Of a stretch of DNA of 64,000 bases, positions 16,431 to 24,636 are shown piece by piece. Numbering within the stretch: the first letter of the stretch is position 1; each line of letters starts with the position of its first letter. The notes beneath the pieces are model-generated. The model saw only the letters and a list, made by a program, of their open reading frames with translations, made no database searches and was not told the origin of the DNA. The position numbers and the translations under genes were made by a program. This stretch comes from Streptomyces sp. GQFP (GTDB lineage Bacteria > Actinomycetota > Actinomycetes > Streptomycetales > Streptomycetaceae), in the NCBI RefSeq assembly GCF_021545335.1, contig NZ_CP089312.1:5518001-5582000 (forward strand). The letters run 5' to 3'.

Positions 16431-17396
16431 ATGAAGAGCCCTCTGCTGTCCCTGCCCGGCGCCGTCCCCGCCGAGGGTGTGGACGAAGGCGTCGCCGGCC
16501 ACTACGGCGAACTGTTCCGCGAACAGCGTGCCCTCGCCGAGGGCACCGGATTCGTCGACCTCTCCCACCGCGGCGTGATCACCGTCACCGGTGACGACCG
16601 GCTGAGCTGGCTGCATCTGCTGCTCACCCAGCACGTCAGCGACCTGCCCGTGGGCGAGGCCACCGAGGCGCTGGTGCTGTCGGCGCACGGTCACATCGAG
16701 CACGCTCTGTATCTCGTCGACGACGGCACGACCACCTGGGCCCATGTGGAGCCGGACACCCAGGAGGCGCTGATCGCCTACCTGGAGTCGATGAAGTTCT
16801 TCTACCGCGTCGAAGTCGCCGACCGGACGGGCGAGTTCGCAGTGGTTCACCTTCCCGCGGGGGCCATCGCCGAGGTCCCCGGCGGTGTCGTCGTACGGGA
16901 GACCCCGTACGGGCGTGATCTCTTCCTGCCGCGTGCCGAGCTGGAGTCGTTCGCCGAGAAGGCCGGGCCTGCGGCGGGGCTGCTGGCGTACGAGGCGCTG
17001 CGGGTCGAGCAGCACCGGCCGCGGCTCGGCTTCGAGACCGACCACCGCACCATCCCGCACGAGCTGGGCTGGATCGGCACGGCGGTGCATCTGCAGAAGG
17101 GCTGCTACCGGGGGCAGGAGACGGTCGCCCGCGTCCAGAACCTGGGCAAGCCGCCGCGCCGGCTCGTCTTCCTGCACCTGGACGGCAGCGAGGTCCATCT
17201 GCCGCCCGCCGGCACGGAGTTGAGGCTCGCGGACGACGGGCCGGATGGCCGCAAGATCGGGTTCATCACTACGTCCGTACGGCATCACGAGCTGGGGCCG
17301 GTCGCGCTCGCGCTGGTGAAGCGGAACGTGGCGGTGGATGCGCGGCTGGTCGCGGATACGACTGCGGCGGCGCAGGAGGTCGTGGTCGAGCCGTAG
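16431..17396 (+). CDS. ygfZ: YgfZ/GcvT-domain folate-binding protein
   Basis: 321 residues of the tetrahydrofolate-dependent iron-sulfur cluster maintenance family. The N-terminal GcvT-like part has FVDLSHRGVITVTGDDRLSWLHLLLTQHVSDL. The family signature KGCYRGQE carries Cys225, and the C-terminal barrel includes LVFLHLDG. It probably acts in the cytoplasm to repair or assemble Fe-S enzymes. The start ATG 16431 is 22 bp after nur, suggesting cotranscription or a short independent leader. Confidence 0.9.
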   Translation: MKSPLLSLPGAVPAEGVDEGVAGHYGELFREQRALAEGTGFVDLSHRGVITVTGDDRLSWLHLLLTQHVSDLPVGEATEALVLSAHGHIEHALYLVDDGTTTWAHVEPDTQEALIAYLESMKFFYRVEVADRTGEFAVVHLPAGAIAEVPGGVVVRETPYGRDLFLPRAELESFAEKAGPAAGLLAYEALRVEQHRPRLGFETDHRTIPHELGWIGTAVHLQKGCYRGQETVARVQNLGKPPRRLVFLHLDGSEVHLPPAGTELRLADDGPDGRKIGFITTSVRHHELGPVALALVKRNVAVDARLVADTTAAAQEVVVEP

Positions 17397-17413
17397 CAGC
17401 CGTACGACTGCTC

Positions 17414-17839
17414 CTACATTTCGATCAGTACCGTGAACGGGCCGTCGTTCGTCAGGCTCACCCGCATCTGTGCGCCGAAGCGGCCCGTCGCCACCGTCGC
17501 GCCCAGGGAACGGAGTTGGGCGACCACCTCGTCGACCAGGGGCTCGGCGACGTCGCCGGGGGCTGCCGCGTTCCAGGTCGGGCGGCGGCCCTTGCGGGCG
17601 TCGCCGTACAGGGTGAACTGGCTGATGACGAGCAGCGGGGCGTCGATGTCGGAGCACGACTTCTCGTCCGCGAGCATGCGGACCGACCAGAGTTTGCGGG
17701 CCAGTTGGGCCGCCTTCTCCTTCGTGTCCTCGTGTGTGACCCCGACGAGGACGCACAGGCCCTCGCCCGTGATCTCGCCGGTCACTTCCCCGTCCACGAC
17801 GACACTCGCGCCGTCCACCCTCTGCACCACTGCACGCAT
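17414..17839 (-). CDS. dtd: D-aminoacyl-tRNA deacylase
   Basis: 141 residues, the usual DTD length. It has MRAVVQRVDGASV at the N-terminus, the SQFTLYGDARKGRRPTW motif (active-site region, about 77-95) and a C-terminal NDGPFTVLIEM carrying the cross-subunit Gly-Pro loop. It hydrolyses D-amino acids (and Gly from tRNA-Ala) off mischarged tRNAs in the cytoplasm. ATG 17839 gives the canonical N-terminus; a longer frame to 18028 has no homology. It is convergent with ygfZ. Confidence 0.95.
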   Translation of the reverse strand: MRAVVQRVDGASVVVDGEVTGEITGEGLCVLVGVTHEDTKEKAAQLARKLWSVRMLADEKSCSDIDAPLLVISQFTLYGDARKGRRPTWNAAAPGDVAEPLVDEVVAQLRSLGATVATGRFGAQMRVSLTNDGPFTVLIEM

Positions 17840-18018
17840 GCGCCCATCATGCCGTGGTCGTGCCGCGCGGTCGTCGTGGGCCTGTCGCAGGTCTGTCGGG
17901 GGATTCTTTTTGATCCTTAAGCCCCTATCTGGGGCCGTTCGGGGGCACTCGGTCACATAGCGGCCACTTGGGGTGGCACGATGCTCCCATTCGCCTGTCG
18001 AGGGGACGGTAGAGGCAC

Positions 18019-18603
18019 ATGAGCACACCGAGTACCGGGCGGCCTCATACGGCCGCCGCCGTCGCTCCGGCGACTTCGATCGGTTCGTTGCTGGCCACCG
18101 AGCCGCCCACGCACGACCTCACCGTGCTGCGGCTGACCGAACTGCGCGCCCTGCGCCGGGACGCCCAGCGGGACGAGGCCGACCTCAGTTACGTACGGCG
18201 GCTGCTGCAGGGGCGTATCGACATCCTGCGCGCGGAGCTGGCGCGGCGCGGGCCCACGTCCGTGGTCGCGGTGGGGGAGGGGTCGGTCGTCGAGCGGCTG
18301 TCGGAGATCCTCACGGACGCGCCGGCGCGGCAGCGGTCGTCCGCGCGGCATGTGACGCTCGGGACGCCGCACAGTGAGGAGTACGGGCGGCTGGCGGCGG
18401 AGATGCTCGCCGAGGTCGAGCTGTCGGATCTGGACGCGCGTACGGATCCGGAGCTTACGGCGGCGATGGGGAGGTTGGTGGGGTACGAGCAGCAGGTTTC
18501 GCGGCGGCGGCAGGGGTTGCAGCGGACGGCGGACGACTGCAGCGGGGAGATCGCGCGGCGGTACCGGGAGGGTGAGGCACAGGTGGAGGACCTGCTGATC
18601 TGA
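18019..18603 (+). CDS. rsiG: RsiG, c-di-GMP-dependent anti-sigma factor for WhiG
   Basis: 194 residues. It carries two perfect copies of the c-di-GMP binding signature E-x3-S-x2-R-x3-Q-x3-D: E53/S57/R60/Q64/D68 and E157/S161/R164/Q168/D172. In the known structure these lie in an antiparallel coiled coil that binds two partially intercalated c-di-GMP molecules and then sequesters the sporulation sigma factor WhiG. The first ~30 residues are disordered. The gene was formerly annotated as aerial mycelium formation protein AmfC. It is monocistronic, followed by repeat copy B. Confidence 0.93.
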   Translation: MSTPSTGRPHTAAAVAPATSIGSLLATEPPTHDLTVLRLTELRALRRDAQRDEADLSYVRRLLQGRIDILRAELARRGPTSVVAVGEGSVVERLSEILTDAPARQRSSARHVTLGTPHSEEYGRLAAEMLAEVELSDLDARTDPELTAAMGRLVGYEQQVSRRRQGLQRTADDCSGEIARRYREGEAQVEDLLI

Positions 18604-18614
18604 GGGTGCGGCAA

Positions 18615-18830
18615 GGATTTTTTCGCCCCCGCCGCCCCTACCCGTCCCATCCCGTTCCTGGGGGCTGCGCCCCCAGACCCCCGCTGTCGGCCTGAACGGC
18701 CTCGTCCTCAAACGCCGGACGGGCTGGATATGCCTGGGTATCTCAGCCCCTCCGGCGTTTGAGGAGCGGGGGTTCGGGGGCAGCGCCCCCGAGGATGGGA
18801 CGGGTAGGGGCGGCGGGGGCGAAAAAATCC
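18615..18830. repeat. Palindromic intergenic element, copy B
   Basis: Perfect 38-bp inverted ends (18615-18652 and 18793-18830; GGATTTTTTCGCCCCCGCC...). The inside matches copy A: a GGGGGCTGCGCCCCC segment and opposed GTCCTCAAACGCCGGAC / CCGGCGTTTGAGGA motifs. It occupies nearly the whole 264-bp gap between rsiG and the acetyltransferase. The T-run/A-run at the outer edges could make it a bidirectional terminator. Confidence 0.85.
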
Positions 18831-18867
18831 GCGCGACACCCCCGCGCCCTCCCCCTAGCCTGGCCCC

Positions 18868-20139
18868 ATGACCCCCCGTGACGCCATCGACATACGCCCC
18901 GTCAGCGAAGACGGGCTCCGGGAGTGGACCCGGGCCCTGAGCACCGGGTTTCTTCGGTCGCCCGAGGTCAGTGATGTGGAGCTGGAGGCGCGGCACGGCG
19001 GGTTTCTGCCGGGGCGGACGCTCGGTGCGTTTGATGGCGGGCGATGTGTCGCTACCTTCCGTTCGTTTCCGCAGGAATTGAGTGTCGGCGGCGGCGCTAC
19101 CGTCCCCGCCGACGCCATCTCCAACGTCTCCGTCTCCCCCACCCACCGCCGCCGAGGCATCCTCACCCGCATGATGACCCAGGACCTCGCCGCCGCGAAG
19201 GACCGCGGGGACGTCGTCGCGACCCTGATCGCCGCCGAGTACCCGATCTACGGACGGTACGGCTTCGGCCCCGCCGCCTGGACCTCCGAGTGGACCATCG
19301 ACGTACCGCGCACCGGCCTCGACCCCCGCTGGGCGGGCCCGACGGACGGCGGCCGTATCGACCTCGTGGACGGGGAGGACGTACGGAAACTGGGACCCGA
19401 ACTGCACGCGCGGCTCGTGCGGCAGCAGCCGGGCGCCGTCAGCCGTGACGAGCGCTGGTGGCAGGTCAACACGGGCGTGGTGCGGTTCGGGGGGTCCTGG
19501 GACGAGCCCTTCTACGCCGTCTACCGTTCGGCGGACGGGGAGGTCGACGGGCTTGTCTCCTACGAGGCCGACGACAAGTGGGAGGCCAAGCAGCCGCAGG
19601 ACACCGCCGATGTGAACTGGCTGATCGCCGCGACCCCGGCCGCCGAGCGCGCCCTGTGGCAGTACCTCTGCTCGATCGACTGGATCACCAAGGTCAAGAC
19701 CGGCTGGCGGGCCCCGGACGATCTGCTCCCCTTCTTCCTGCCGGACCCGCGCGCCGCCAGGCTCACCGCGCACGCGGACTGGCTGTGGGTGCGGATCCTG
19801 GATGTCGTACGGGCTCTGGAGGCTCGTCCCTACGACAGCCACGAAGGGGCAGGCAGCCGCGGACTTGTCCTCGACGTCGTCGACGCGGGCGGGTTCGCCG
19901 GTGGGCGGTACCGGCTGGACGTGTCCGGCGAGGGGGTCGGGTCCTGTACCCCGGGTAGTCGCGACGCCGCCGAACTCACCCTCGATGTGCGGGAGTTGGC
20001 CGCGCTGTGGCTCGGTGACGAGTCGGCCGTGCGGCTTGCCGCGTTGGGGCGGGTGCGGGAAGAACGAGCGGGCGCCGCCCGAGTGGCCGACGCCCTGCTG
20101 CGTACGTCCAGGCGCCCTTGGTGCCCGGACATCTTCTGA
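18868..20139 (+). CDS. Eis-like GNAT N-acetyltransferase
   Basis: 423 residues, the length of Eis proteins. The N-terminal GNAT domain has the acetyl-CoA loop in VSVSPTHRRRGILTRMM (about 88-105) and YPIYGRYGFGPAA. A second degenerate GNAT domain and a C-terminal SCP-like domain (about 320-423) follow, ending in Phe. In Eis the C-terminal carboxylate serves as catalytic base and Tyr in YGRYGFG as acid. Family members acetylate aminoglycosides and other polyamines at several positions; substrate not predictable here. Its promoter region is just downstream of repeat copy B. Confidence 0.88.
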   Translation: MTPRDAIDIRPVSEDGLREWTRALSTGFLRSPEVSDVELEARHGGFLPGRTLGAFDGGRCVATFRSFPQELSVGGGATVPADAISNVSVSPTHRRRGILTRMMTQDLAAAKDRGDVVATLIAAEYPIYGRYGFGPAAWTSEWTIDVPRTGLDPRWAGPTDGGRIDLVDGEDVRKLGPELHARLVRQQPGAVSRDERWWQVNTGVVRFGGSWDEPFYAVYRSADGEVDGLVSYEADDKWEAKQPQDTADVNWLIAATPAAERALWQYLCSIDWITKVKTGWRAPDDLLPFFLPDPRAARLTAHADWLWVRILDVVRALEARPYDSHEGAGSRGLVLDVVDAGGFAGGRYRLDVSGEGVGSCTPGSRDAAELTLDVRELAALWLGDESAVRLAALGRVREERAGAARVADALLRTSRRPWCPDIF

Positions 20140-20240
20140 TCCGACCTCTCTTCCCCAACTCGTGGGTGGCTGCCGAGCTCCAGGCTCCCCTCCGGAGAAG
20201 AGTTCGGCAGCCAACCTGCTGAAGGTTTGACCATGTTGCT

Positions 20241-20279
20241 GAAGTTGGTGGTCATTGGTATTCATTGGCAGCCAACTTC
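20241..20279. promoter_or_regulatory. Candidate operator upstream of GntR regulator 1
   Basis: GAAGTTGG (20241-20248) and CCAACTTC (20272-20279) form a perfect 8-bp inverted repeat with further TTGG half-sites between. Related AGTTGG/CCAACT dyads occur upstream of the second paralogue. The following 70 bp up to the TAGTGT -10 box are also conserved between the two promoters. Confidence 0.5.
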
Positions 20280-20364
20280 ACTGTACTTATCTCCACTTGG
20301 AGGCGTCTCATAACCACCTTCACTGGAACTGCCCAAAGATGGCGAGAAGTTGTAGTGTTTGGTT

Positions 20365-21249
20365 GTGGAGCCTCAGAGGTCACACCGCGAGGTGGCCGAC
20401 GCCCTGCGCACCCGGATCAGGACCGGTGAGCTGCGGCCCGGCCAGCGCATGCCCACCCAGGCCAGGCTGGCCGAGGAGTTCGGCGTCGAGCGGGGTGCCG
20501 TACGCGAGGCGTTGCGCATCCTGCACGCCGAGCGGCTGCTGACCAACGTCAGCAAGGGGAGTCCGGCGACGGTCGCGCCCGATCCCGGACCCGCGCTGAC
20601 CGGCCCCGCCGCCCCGCCGCTGCCCACCACCGTCGCCCTCGCACCCCGTATCGAGGCCGCCTTCGCGGTGCCGCACGTCGCCATCGACGCCCTGTGTCTG
20701 ACGGCCGTCTCACTCACCCTCGCCATCGGTGAGCCGCTGCGGCAGATCCACACCGGACGACTGAATCCGGCCAGGATCGACGTCCGGGTGCTGCTGCCGA
20801 GCCGGGACATCGACCTCGCGTGGCCGGCGCCCGTGGCCCTGGCTGACGGCTCCCCGGCCGGGTCCGAGGCCACCAGCCTGCTGCAGCGCCGCTGGCTGGC
20901 CCAGCGCAACGCCCAGGGGCAGGTGCTCCGGCACAATCTGCTGGCCCTGCGCGCCACGCACGGTATCGACGTGCGCGTCTCCTTCCGGGCCCTCCCGTTC
21001 ACGCCACCGGTGAAGCTGTACCTGCTGAACGAGTCGGAGGCGCTCTTCGCGTACTACACGCTGAAGAGGCGTGCGGCGGAGATCGACCACGAGCAGGTGG
21101 AGATGTACGACGCCGAGGGCGTCCGGTCGATGCTGTTCGCGTTCGAGCAGGGTGCCGGACTCCGGGACACGACGTTCGTGGAGCAGTCGCACCTGTGGTT
21201 CAACGCGCTGTGGGAGACGATCAGTTCGGAGCTGACGCTCACGGACTGA
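20365..21249 (+). CDS. GntR-type regulator 1 of the kinase/phosphatase cluster
   Basis: 294 residues. A FadR/GntR winged helix spans about 5-70 (EVADALRTRIRTGELRPGQRMPTQARLAEEFGVERGAVREALRIL). The C-terminal domain is not a classical FCD or UTRA domain: it has IDVRVLLPSRDIDL, RWLAQRNAQGQVLRHNLL, PPVKLYLLNESEALFAYY and a closing WFNALWETI. It is shared by the regulators at 21637 and 23659. A TAGTGT box ends 6 nt before GTG 20365, implying a leaderless mRNA; TTG 20359 is the alternative. Effector unknown. Confidence 0.85.
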   Translation: MEPQRSHREVADALRTRIRTGELRPGQRMPTQARLAEEFGVERGAVREALRILHAERLLTNVSKGSPATVAPDPGPALTGPAAPPLPTTVALAPRIEAAFAVPHVAIDALCLTAVSLTLAIGEPLRQIHTGRLNPARIDVRVLLPSRDIDLAWPAPVALADGSPAGSEATSLLQRRWLAQRNAQGQVLRHNLLALRATHGIDVRVSFRALPFTPPVKLYLLNESEALFAYYTLKRRAAEIDHEQVEMYDAEGVRSMLFAFEQGAGLRDTTFVEQSHLWFNALWETISSELTLTD

Positions 21250-21274
21250 GGTCTCCCGCAGCGGTCGGTGACGG

Positions 21275-21463
21275 TCACAGGGCGGGGCCGGTGACCAGCA
21301 GGGCGAGGACCACCGCCCCGATTGAGCTGATGGTCGCGTTCCGGGCCTTGATGCCTATGGTGAGCAGGAGCAGACCGACGACACCGGAAGTGCCGTACTG
21401 CCAGCTGACGAACTGCTGGAAGCCGCTGATGAAGACGGCGGCGAGGAGGGCGATGGCGGGCAT
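21275..21463 (-). CDS. Tiny two-helix membrane protein, paralogue of that at 23300
   Basis: 62 residues preceded by AAGGAGGAACCACC, an excellent ribosome site. Two hydrophobic helices (about 2-20 and 26-58) flank a short loop with QFVSWQYG; the C-terminal half reads LLTIGIKARNATISS, then AVVLALLVT. The protein at 23300-23482 has the same shape and a matching GIRSRHNG / AVVFALLMT end. Both are encoded on the strand opposite the GntR regulators. Function unknown. Confidence 0.65.
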   Translation of the reverse strand: MPAIALLAAVFISGFQQFVSWQYGTSGVVGLLLLTIGIKARNATISSIGAVVLALLVTGPAL

Positions 21464-21521
21464 GGTGGTTCCTCCTTCGGTGCGGTGTCGCGGGGATGGC
21501 AGGAAGGAGGCAAAACTTCCG

Positions 21522-21548
21522 CCAACTTGGTCGAGTTGGCAACCAACT
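21522..21548. promoter_or_regulatory. Overlapping dyads upstream of GntR regulator 2
   Basis: CCAACT (21522) and AGTTGG (21534-21539) form one dyad; AGTTGG with CAA and CCAACT (21534-21548) forms a second, perfect one sharing the middle half-site. They resemble the inverted repeat before regulator 1 and lie about 90 bp before the GTG start, between the divergent tiny membrane gene and the regulator. Confidence 0.55.
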
Positions 21549-21636
21549 CTGAGTATGTTGTCCCCACTTGGCCCCTAGTCATAAACAACTTTCAAACAAC
21601 TCCCCATAGATGGATCGAAGTTGTAGCGTTTTGGTC

Positions 21637-22530
21637 GTGACCCAGGAGAACGTGGCAGTGAACGGCAGCAGAAGACAGTCGCCCCGGCAGTCGCCCCAGG
21701 AGATCGCCGACGCCCTGCGTGACCGCATCCGCAGTGGCGGCCTGCGGCCGGGCGACAGGCTGCCCACTCAGGCCGAGCTGGCCGAGGAGTTCGGGGTCGA
21801 GCGGGGTGCCGTACGGGAGGCGCTGCGCGTCCTGCACTCCGAGCAGCTGCTCACCAACGTCAGCAAGGGCAGCCCGCCGCGGGTCGCCGCGATGACCCTG
21901 CCCCGGGAAGGGCCCCAGCCGACGATGGTGGGGCTGGCGCCGCGGCTGACGGAGGCGTTCTCGGCGCCGCACGTCCGGATCGACGCGGCCTGTCTCACCG
22001 CGGAGACCCTGATGCTGGCCGTCGGCGAACCGGTCCGGCTGATCCACGAGGGCCGCCTGCGCCCCCAGTCGATCGACGTACGCATCCTGCTGCCGTCCCG
22101 GGACATCACCCTGGCCTTCCCGGTCCCCGTCGACGACACCGGCGACGCCGCCGAGGCCCCAGTCCACCAGCGCTGGCTCGCCCAGCGCAACGCCCAGGGG
22201 CACGTCCTGCGGCACAACCTGCTGGCCCTGCGCTCCTCGCACGGCATCGACGTACGGGTGACGTTCAGGGCGCTGCCGTTCACCCCGCCGGTGAAGCTGT
22301 ATCTGCTCAACGAGACCGAGGCGCTCATCGCGTACTACATGATCGCCCGCCGCGAGGAGGCCGTGGAGAGCGGGGTCACGCTCGACATGTACGACGCCCT
22401 CGGCACCGAGTCGCTGCTCTTCTCGTTCGGCAAGGGGGCAGGTGAACGGGACACGGCGTTCGTCGAGCAATCCCAGAAGTGGTTCGACGCCCTCTGGGAA
22501 ACCATCACTTCGGACCTGACACTCTCCTAG
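21637..22530 (+). CDS. GntR-type regulator 2 of the kinase/phosphatase cluster
   Basis: 297 residues, close paralogue of regulator 1. The winged helix (about 17-82) reads EIADALRDRIRSGGLRPGDRLPTQAELAEEF, followed by VREALRVL and LLTNVSKGSP. The same novel C-terminal domain follows: IDVRILLPSRDITLAF, RWLAQRNAQGHVLRHNLLALR, PPVKLYLLNETEALIAYY, WFDALWETI. GTG 21637 stands 7 nt after a TAGCGT box. Its stop TAG overlaps the GTG start of the HAD gene (TAGTG), so regulator and phosphatase are coupled. Confidence 0.87.
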   Translation: MTQENVAVNGSRRQSPRQSPQEIADALRDRIRSGGLRPGDRLPTQAELAEEFGVERGAVREALRVLHSEQLLTNVSKGSPPRVAAMTLPREGPQPTMVGLAPRLTEAFSAPHVRIDAACLTAETLMLAVGEPVRLIHEGRLRPQSIDVRILLPSRDITLAFPVPVDDTGDAAEAPVHQRWLAQRNAQGHVLRHNLLALRSSHGIDVRVTFRALPFTPPVKLYLLNETEALIAYYMIARREEAVESGVTLDMYDALGTESLLFSFGKGAGERDTAFVEQSQKWFDALWETITSDLTLS

Positions 22531-23309
22531 TGACCTCTGATACGACACAGACCGAACCGGCAGCCGCAGAGACCGTGAACGAGATCGATAACGACCTGGT
22601 GGAGAGCCTGCGGCAAGTGATCGCACCCGCGCGAGTGGTCCTCTGGGACTTCGACGGGCCGATCTGCCGGCTGTTCGCGGGCTATTCGGCCGAGCGGGTG
22701 GCGATCCGGCTGGTCGACTGGCTCGAAGGCCGGGGGCTGCACGGCCTGTTGACGGACCGGGAACTCGAATCCCTTGATCCGCACCAGGTGTTGCGCGCCG
22801 TCGACCTCAGACACTCCGGCAGCGACCTGGTGGCGGAGCTGGAGGAACGCCTCACCCAGGAGGAACTCCGGGCGGTACCCAGGTCGATGCCCACGCCGTA
22901 CGCCGACATCCTGATACAGACCTGGAAGGCCGTCGGATCCAGACTCGCGATCACCACCAACAACTCCCCGAGAGTGGTGCGCACTTACCTCGACGTGCGC
23001 AATCTGACCAGCTGCTTCACCCCGCACGTCTACGGCCGCACCCAGGACCTCCATCTCCTCAAGCCGGACCCGCACTGCCTCAACCGCGCCCTGAACGCGA
23101 TGGGCGCGGCCCCGTCCGCGGCCCTGATGATCGGCGACACCCCCTCGGACTACTTCGCCGCACGCGAGGCCGGGGTGCCCTTCCTGGGCTACGCGCGTAA
23201 CGAGGAGAAGGAGAAGGCGCTCAGGGCAGCGGGTGCGGAAACGATGGTGGCCTCGTTGGCGCCGGTGCTACGGGCGGTCCACAGGCAGGCGCGGGCCGGT
23301 CAGGCCTGA
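22530..23309 (+). CDS. HAD-family phosphatase 1
   Basis: 259 residues of the haloacid dehalogenase superfamily. Motif I is VVLWDFDGPICRLF (nucleophile Asp near residue 37), motif II is LAITTNNSPRVV (Thr-Asn), motif III Lys is in LLKPDPHCL and motif IV is MIGDTPSDYFAA. A helical cap lies between motifs I and II. The GPI/GPL variant after the DFD is shared with the HAD protein at 24489. Probable cytoplasmic phosphomonoesterase, substrate unknown. Translationally coupled to regulator 2; the last 10 bp overlap the opposing tiny membrane gene. Confidence 0.85.
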   Translation: MTSDTTQTEPAAAETVNEIDNDLVESLRQVIAPARVVLWDFDGPICRLFAGYSAERVAIRLVDWLEGRGLHGLLTDRELESLDPHQVLRAVDLRHSGSDLVAELEERLTQEELRAVPRSMPTPYADILIQTWKAVGSRLAITTNNSPRVVRTYLDVRNLTSCFTPHVYGRTQDLHLLKPDPHCLNRALNAMGAAPSAALMIGDTPSDYFAAREAGVPFLGYARNEEKEKALRAAGAETMVASLAPVLRAVHRQARAGQA

Positions 23310-23482
23310 GTCATCAGCAGCGCGAACACCACGGCCGCGCCCACGGCCAGGCCGTTGTGACGCGACCTGATTCCGACGAAGATCGTGCTCAGCAGGATCA
23401 GGCCGAAGAGCCCGAGCCGTAGCTGCGCCAGCATGCTCAACGCGAACTGGCATAACGCGTACAGCACTTGAAGAAGAAGCAT
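23300..23482 (-). CDS. Tiny two-helix membrane protein, paralogue of that at 21275
   Basis: 60 residues: MLLLQVLYALCQFALSMLAQ as the first helix, then LRLGLFGLILLSTIFVGIRS and a terminal AVGAAVVFALLMTQA. The turn GIRSRHNG corresponds to GIKARNAT in the first copy. ATG 23482 with a GGTGGGGG site was chosen; a GTG 15 nt upstream is possible. As in the first copy, it is transcribed toward a regulator-module 3' end. Function unknown. Confidence 0.6.
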   Translation of the reverse strand: MLLLQVLYALCQFALSMLAQLRLGLFGLILLSTIFVGIRSRHNGLAVGAAVVFALLMTQA

Positions 23483-23658
23483 GTCCCCCACCCGCACCTT
23501 CCACAGCAGTCAATCACTCAACTTGCCGTCCAATTGGACTGGTTGCCCTTCGAGACTGGTCTTCCCGGGGAGGGAGATCCCTTAACTACCCTGCTCAAGT
23601 GGTTGGTTGGTTGACGCAAATTGGTGTGGCCGCGGTCCGGAAGAGGTACGGTCGATTT

Positions 23659-24636
23659 GTGGGTGAGCAACAGGACAACCAGCGTGGCACCGAGGGCGGC
23701 GGCAGGGAGTTCGAGCGGATCCTGGCCGAACTGATCCTCCGTATGTCCGGCGACGAGGGGACGCCCGCGCTCTATCCACTGGGCTCCCTGCTGCCTCCCC
23801 AGCGTGAACTCGCCCAGGAGTTCGGGGTGTCCCGGGACACCGTCCAGCGGGTGCTGCGCGTGCTCACCGACCGGAACCTGATCGAGTCCCGGCAGGGCAG
23901 CGGCTCCCGGGTGATCGCCGTACCGGAGCCCGCGCCGCGTACGGCCAGCACCCAGTCGGGCGGCGCGGTACGGCTCGCGCGTCCCGGGCGTACGACCCTG
24001 GCCCCGCACATCCGTGAGGCGTTCACGAAGCCCGAAGTCACCCTGGACGTCTTCACGTTGACGTCCGAGTCCCTGCAGGGGCACATCTGGCTCCAGGCGG
24101 AACGGATCAGGACCGGGGAGATCGCCGCCCCGCGGAGCATCGCCCTGCGCATGCTGCTGCCCACCGACGATCTGCCGCTGCCGTATCCGCGGGCCAAGGG
24201 CGACGCGGCCGACACCCGCCCCGTGGACCGGCTCCGGGCCATCACCAGCCGGCACGAGACCTCGCTGCGCCATGTGCTGGGCATGCTGCGGGCGGAAGGG
24301 CTGGTGGAGAACGTCGAGGTGGCGATCCGGCGGGTGCCGATCGTCCCGGCGTTCAAGCTCTATCTGCTCAACGGCACGGACGCGCTGTTCGGAATGTACG
24401 AGGTGGTCGAGCGCCCCATCGTGCTGGAGGACGAGACGAAACCCCTTGCCGCGATCGACGTCGTCGGGATCGGCGCCACCCTCATGCACTATGTGCGGGG
24501 CGGGGAGTCCCCGGAATCCGGGTCGTCGGATTCCGGCGGATCGGATTCCGGTGGTCCGGAATCCCAGGGGTCGGTGTTCGTGGCGAGTATGCAGTCCTGG
24601 TTCGACTCGGTCTGGACACTCCTCGCGAAGGACTGA
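23659..24636 (+). CDS. GntR-type regulator 3 of the kinase/phosphatase cluster
   Basis: 325 residues. The winged helix (about 17-85; LPPQRELAQEFGVSRDTVQRVLRVL) is followed by the cluster's C-terminal domain in a more diverged form (IALRMLLPTDDLPLPYP, HVLGMLRAEG, PAFKLYLLNGTDALFGMY, WFDSVWTLL). A Ser/Gly/Asp-rich insert with imperfect repeats precedes the last helix. GTG 23659 is 6 nt after TACGGT, suggesting a leaderless start. Its last 148 bp are overlapped by the opposing HAD gene. Upstream are CCAATTGG and TTGG half-sites. Confidence 0.8.
   Translation: MGEQQDNQRGTEGGGREFERILAELILRMSGDEGTPALYPLGSLLPPQRELAQEFGVSRDTVQRVLRVLTDRNLIESRQGSGSRVIAVPEPAPRTASTQSGGAVRLARPGRTTLAPHIREAFTKPEVTLDVFTLTSESLQGHIWLQAERIRTGEIAAPRSIALRMLLPTDDLPLPYPRAKGDAADTRPVDRLRAITSRHETSLRHVLGMLRAEGLVENVEVAIRRVPIVPAFKLYLLNGTDALFGMYEVVERPIVLEDETKPLAAIDVVGIGATLMHYVRGGESPESGSSDSGGSDSGGPESQGSVFVASMQSWFDSVWTLLAKD

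Noticed and set aside
17953..20265. 770-codon minus-strand frame across rsiG, repeat B and the acetyltransferase
   Set aside because: It crosses a palindromic repeat and is antisense to two well-supported genes.
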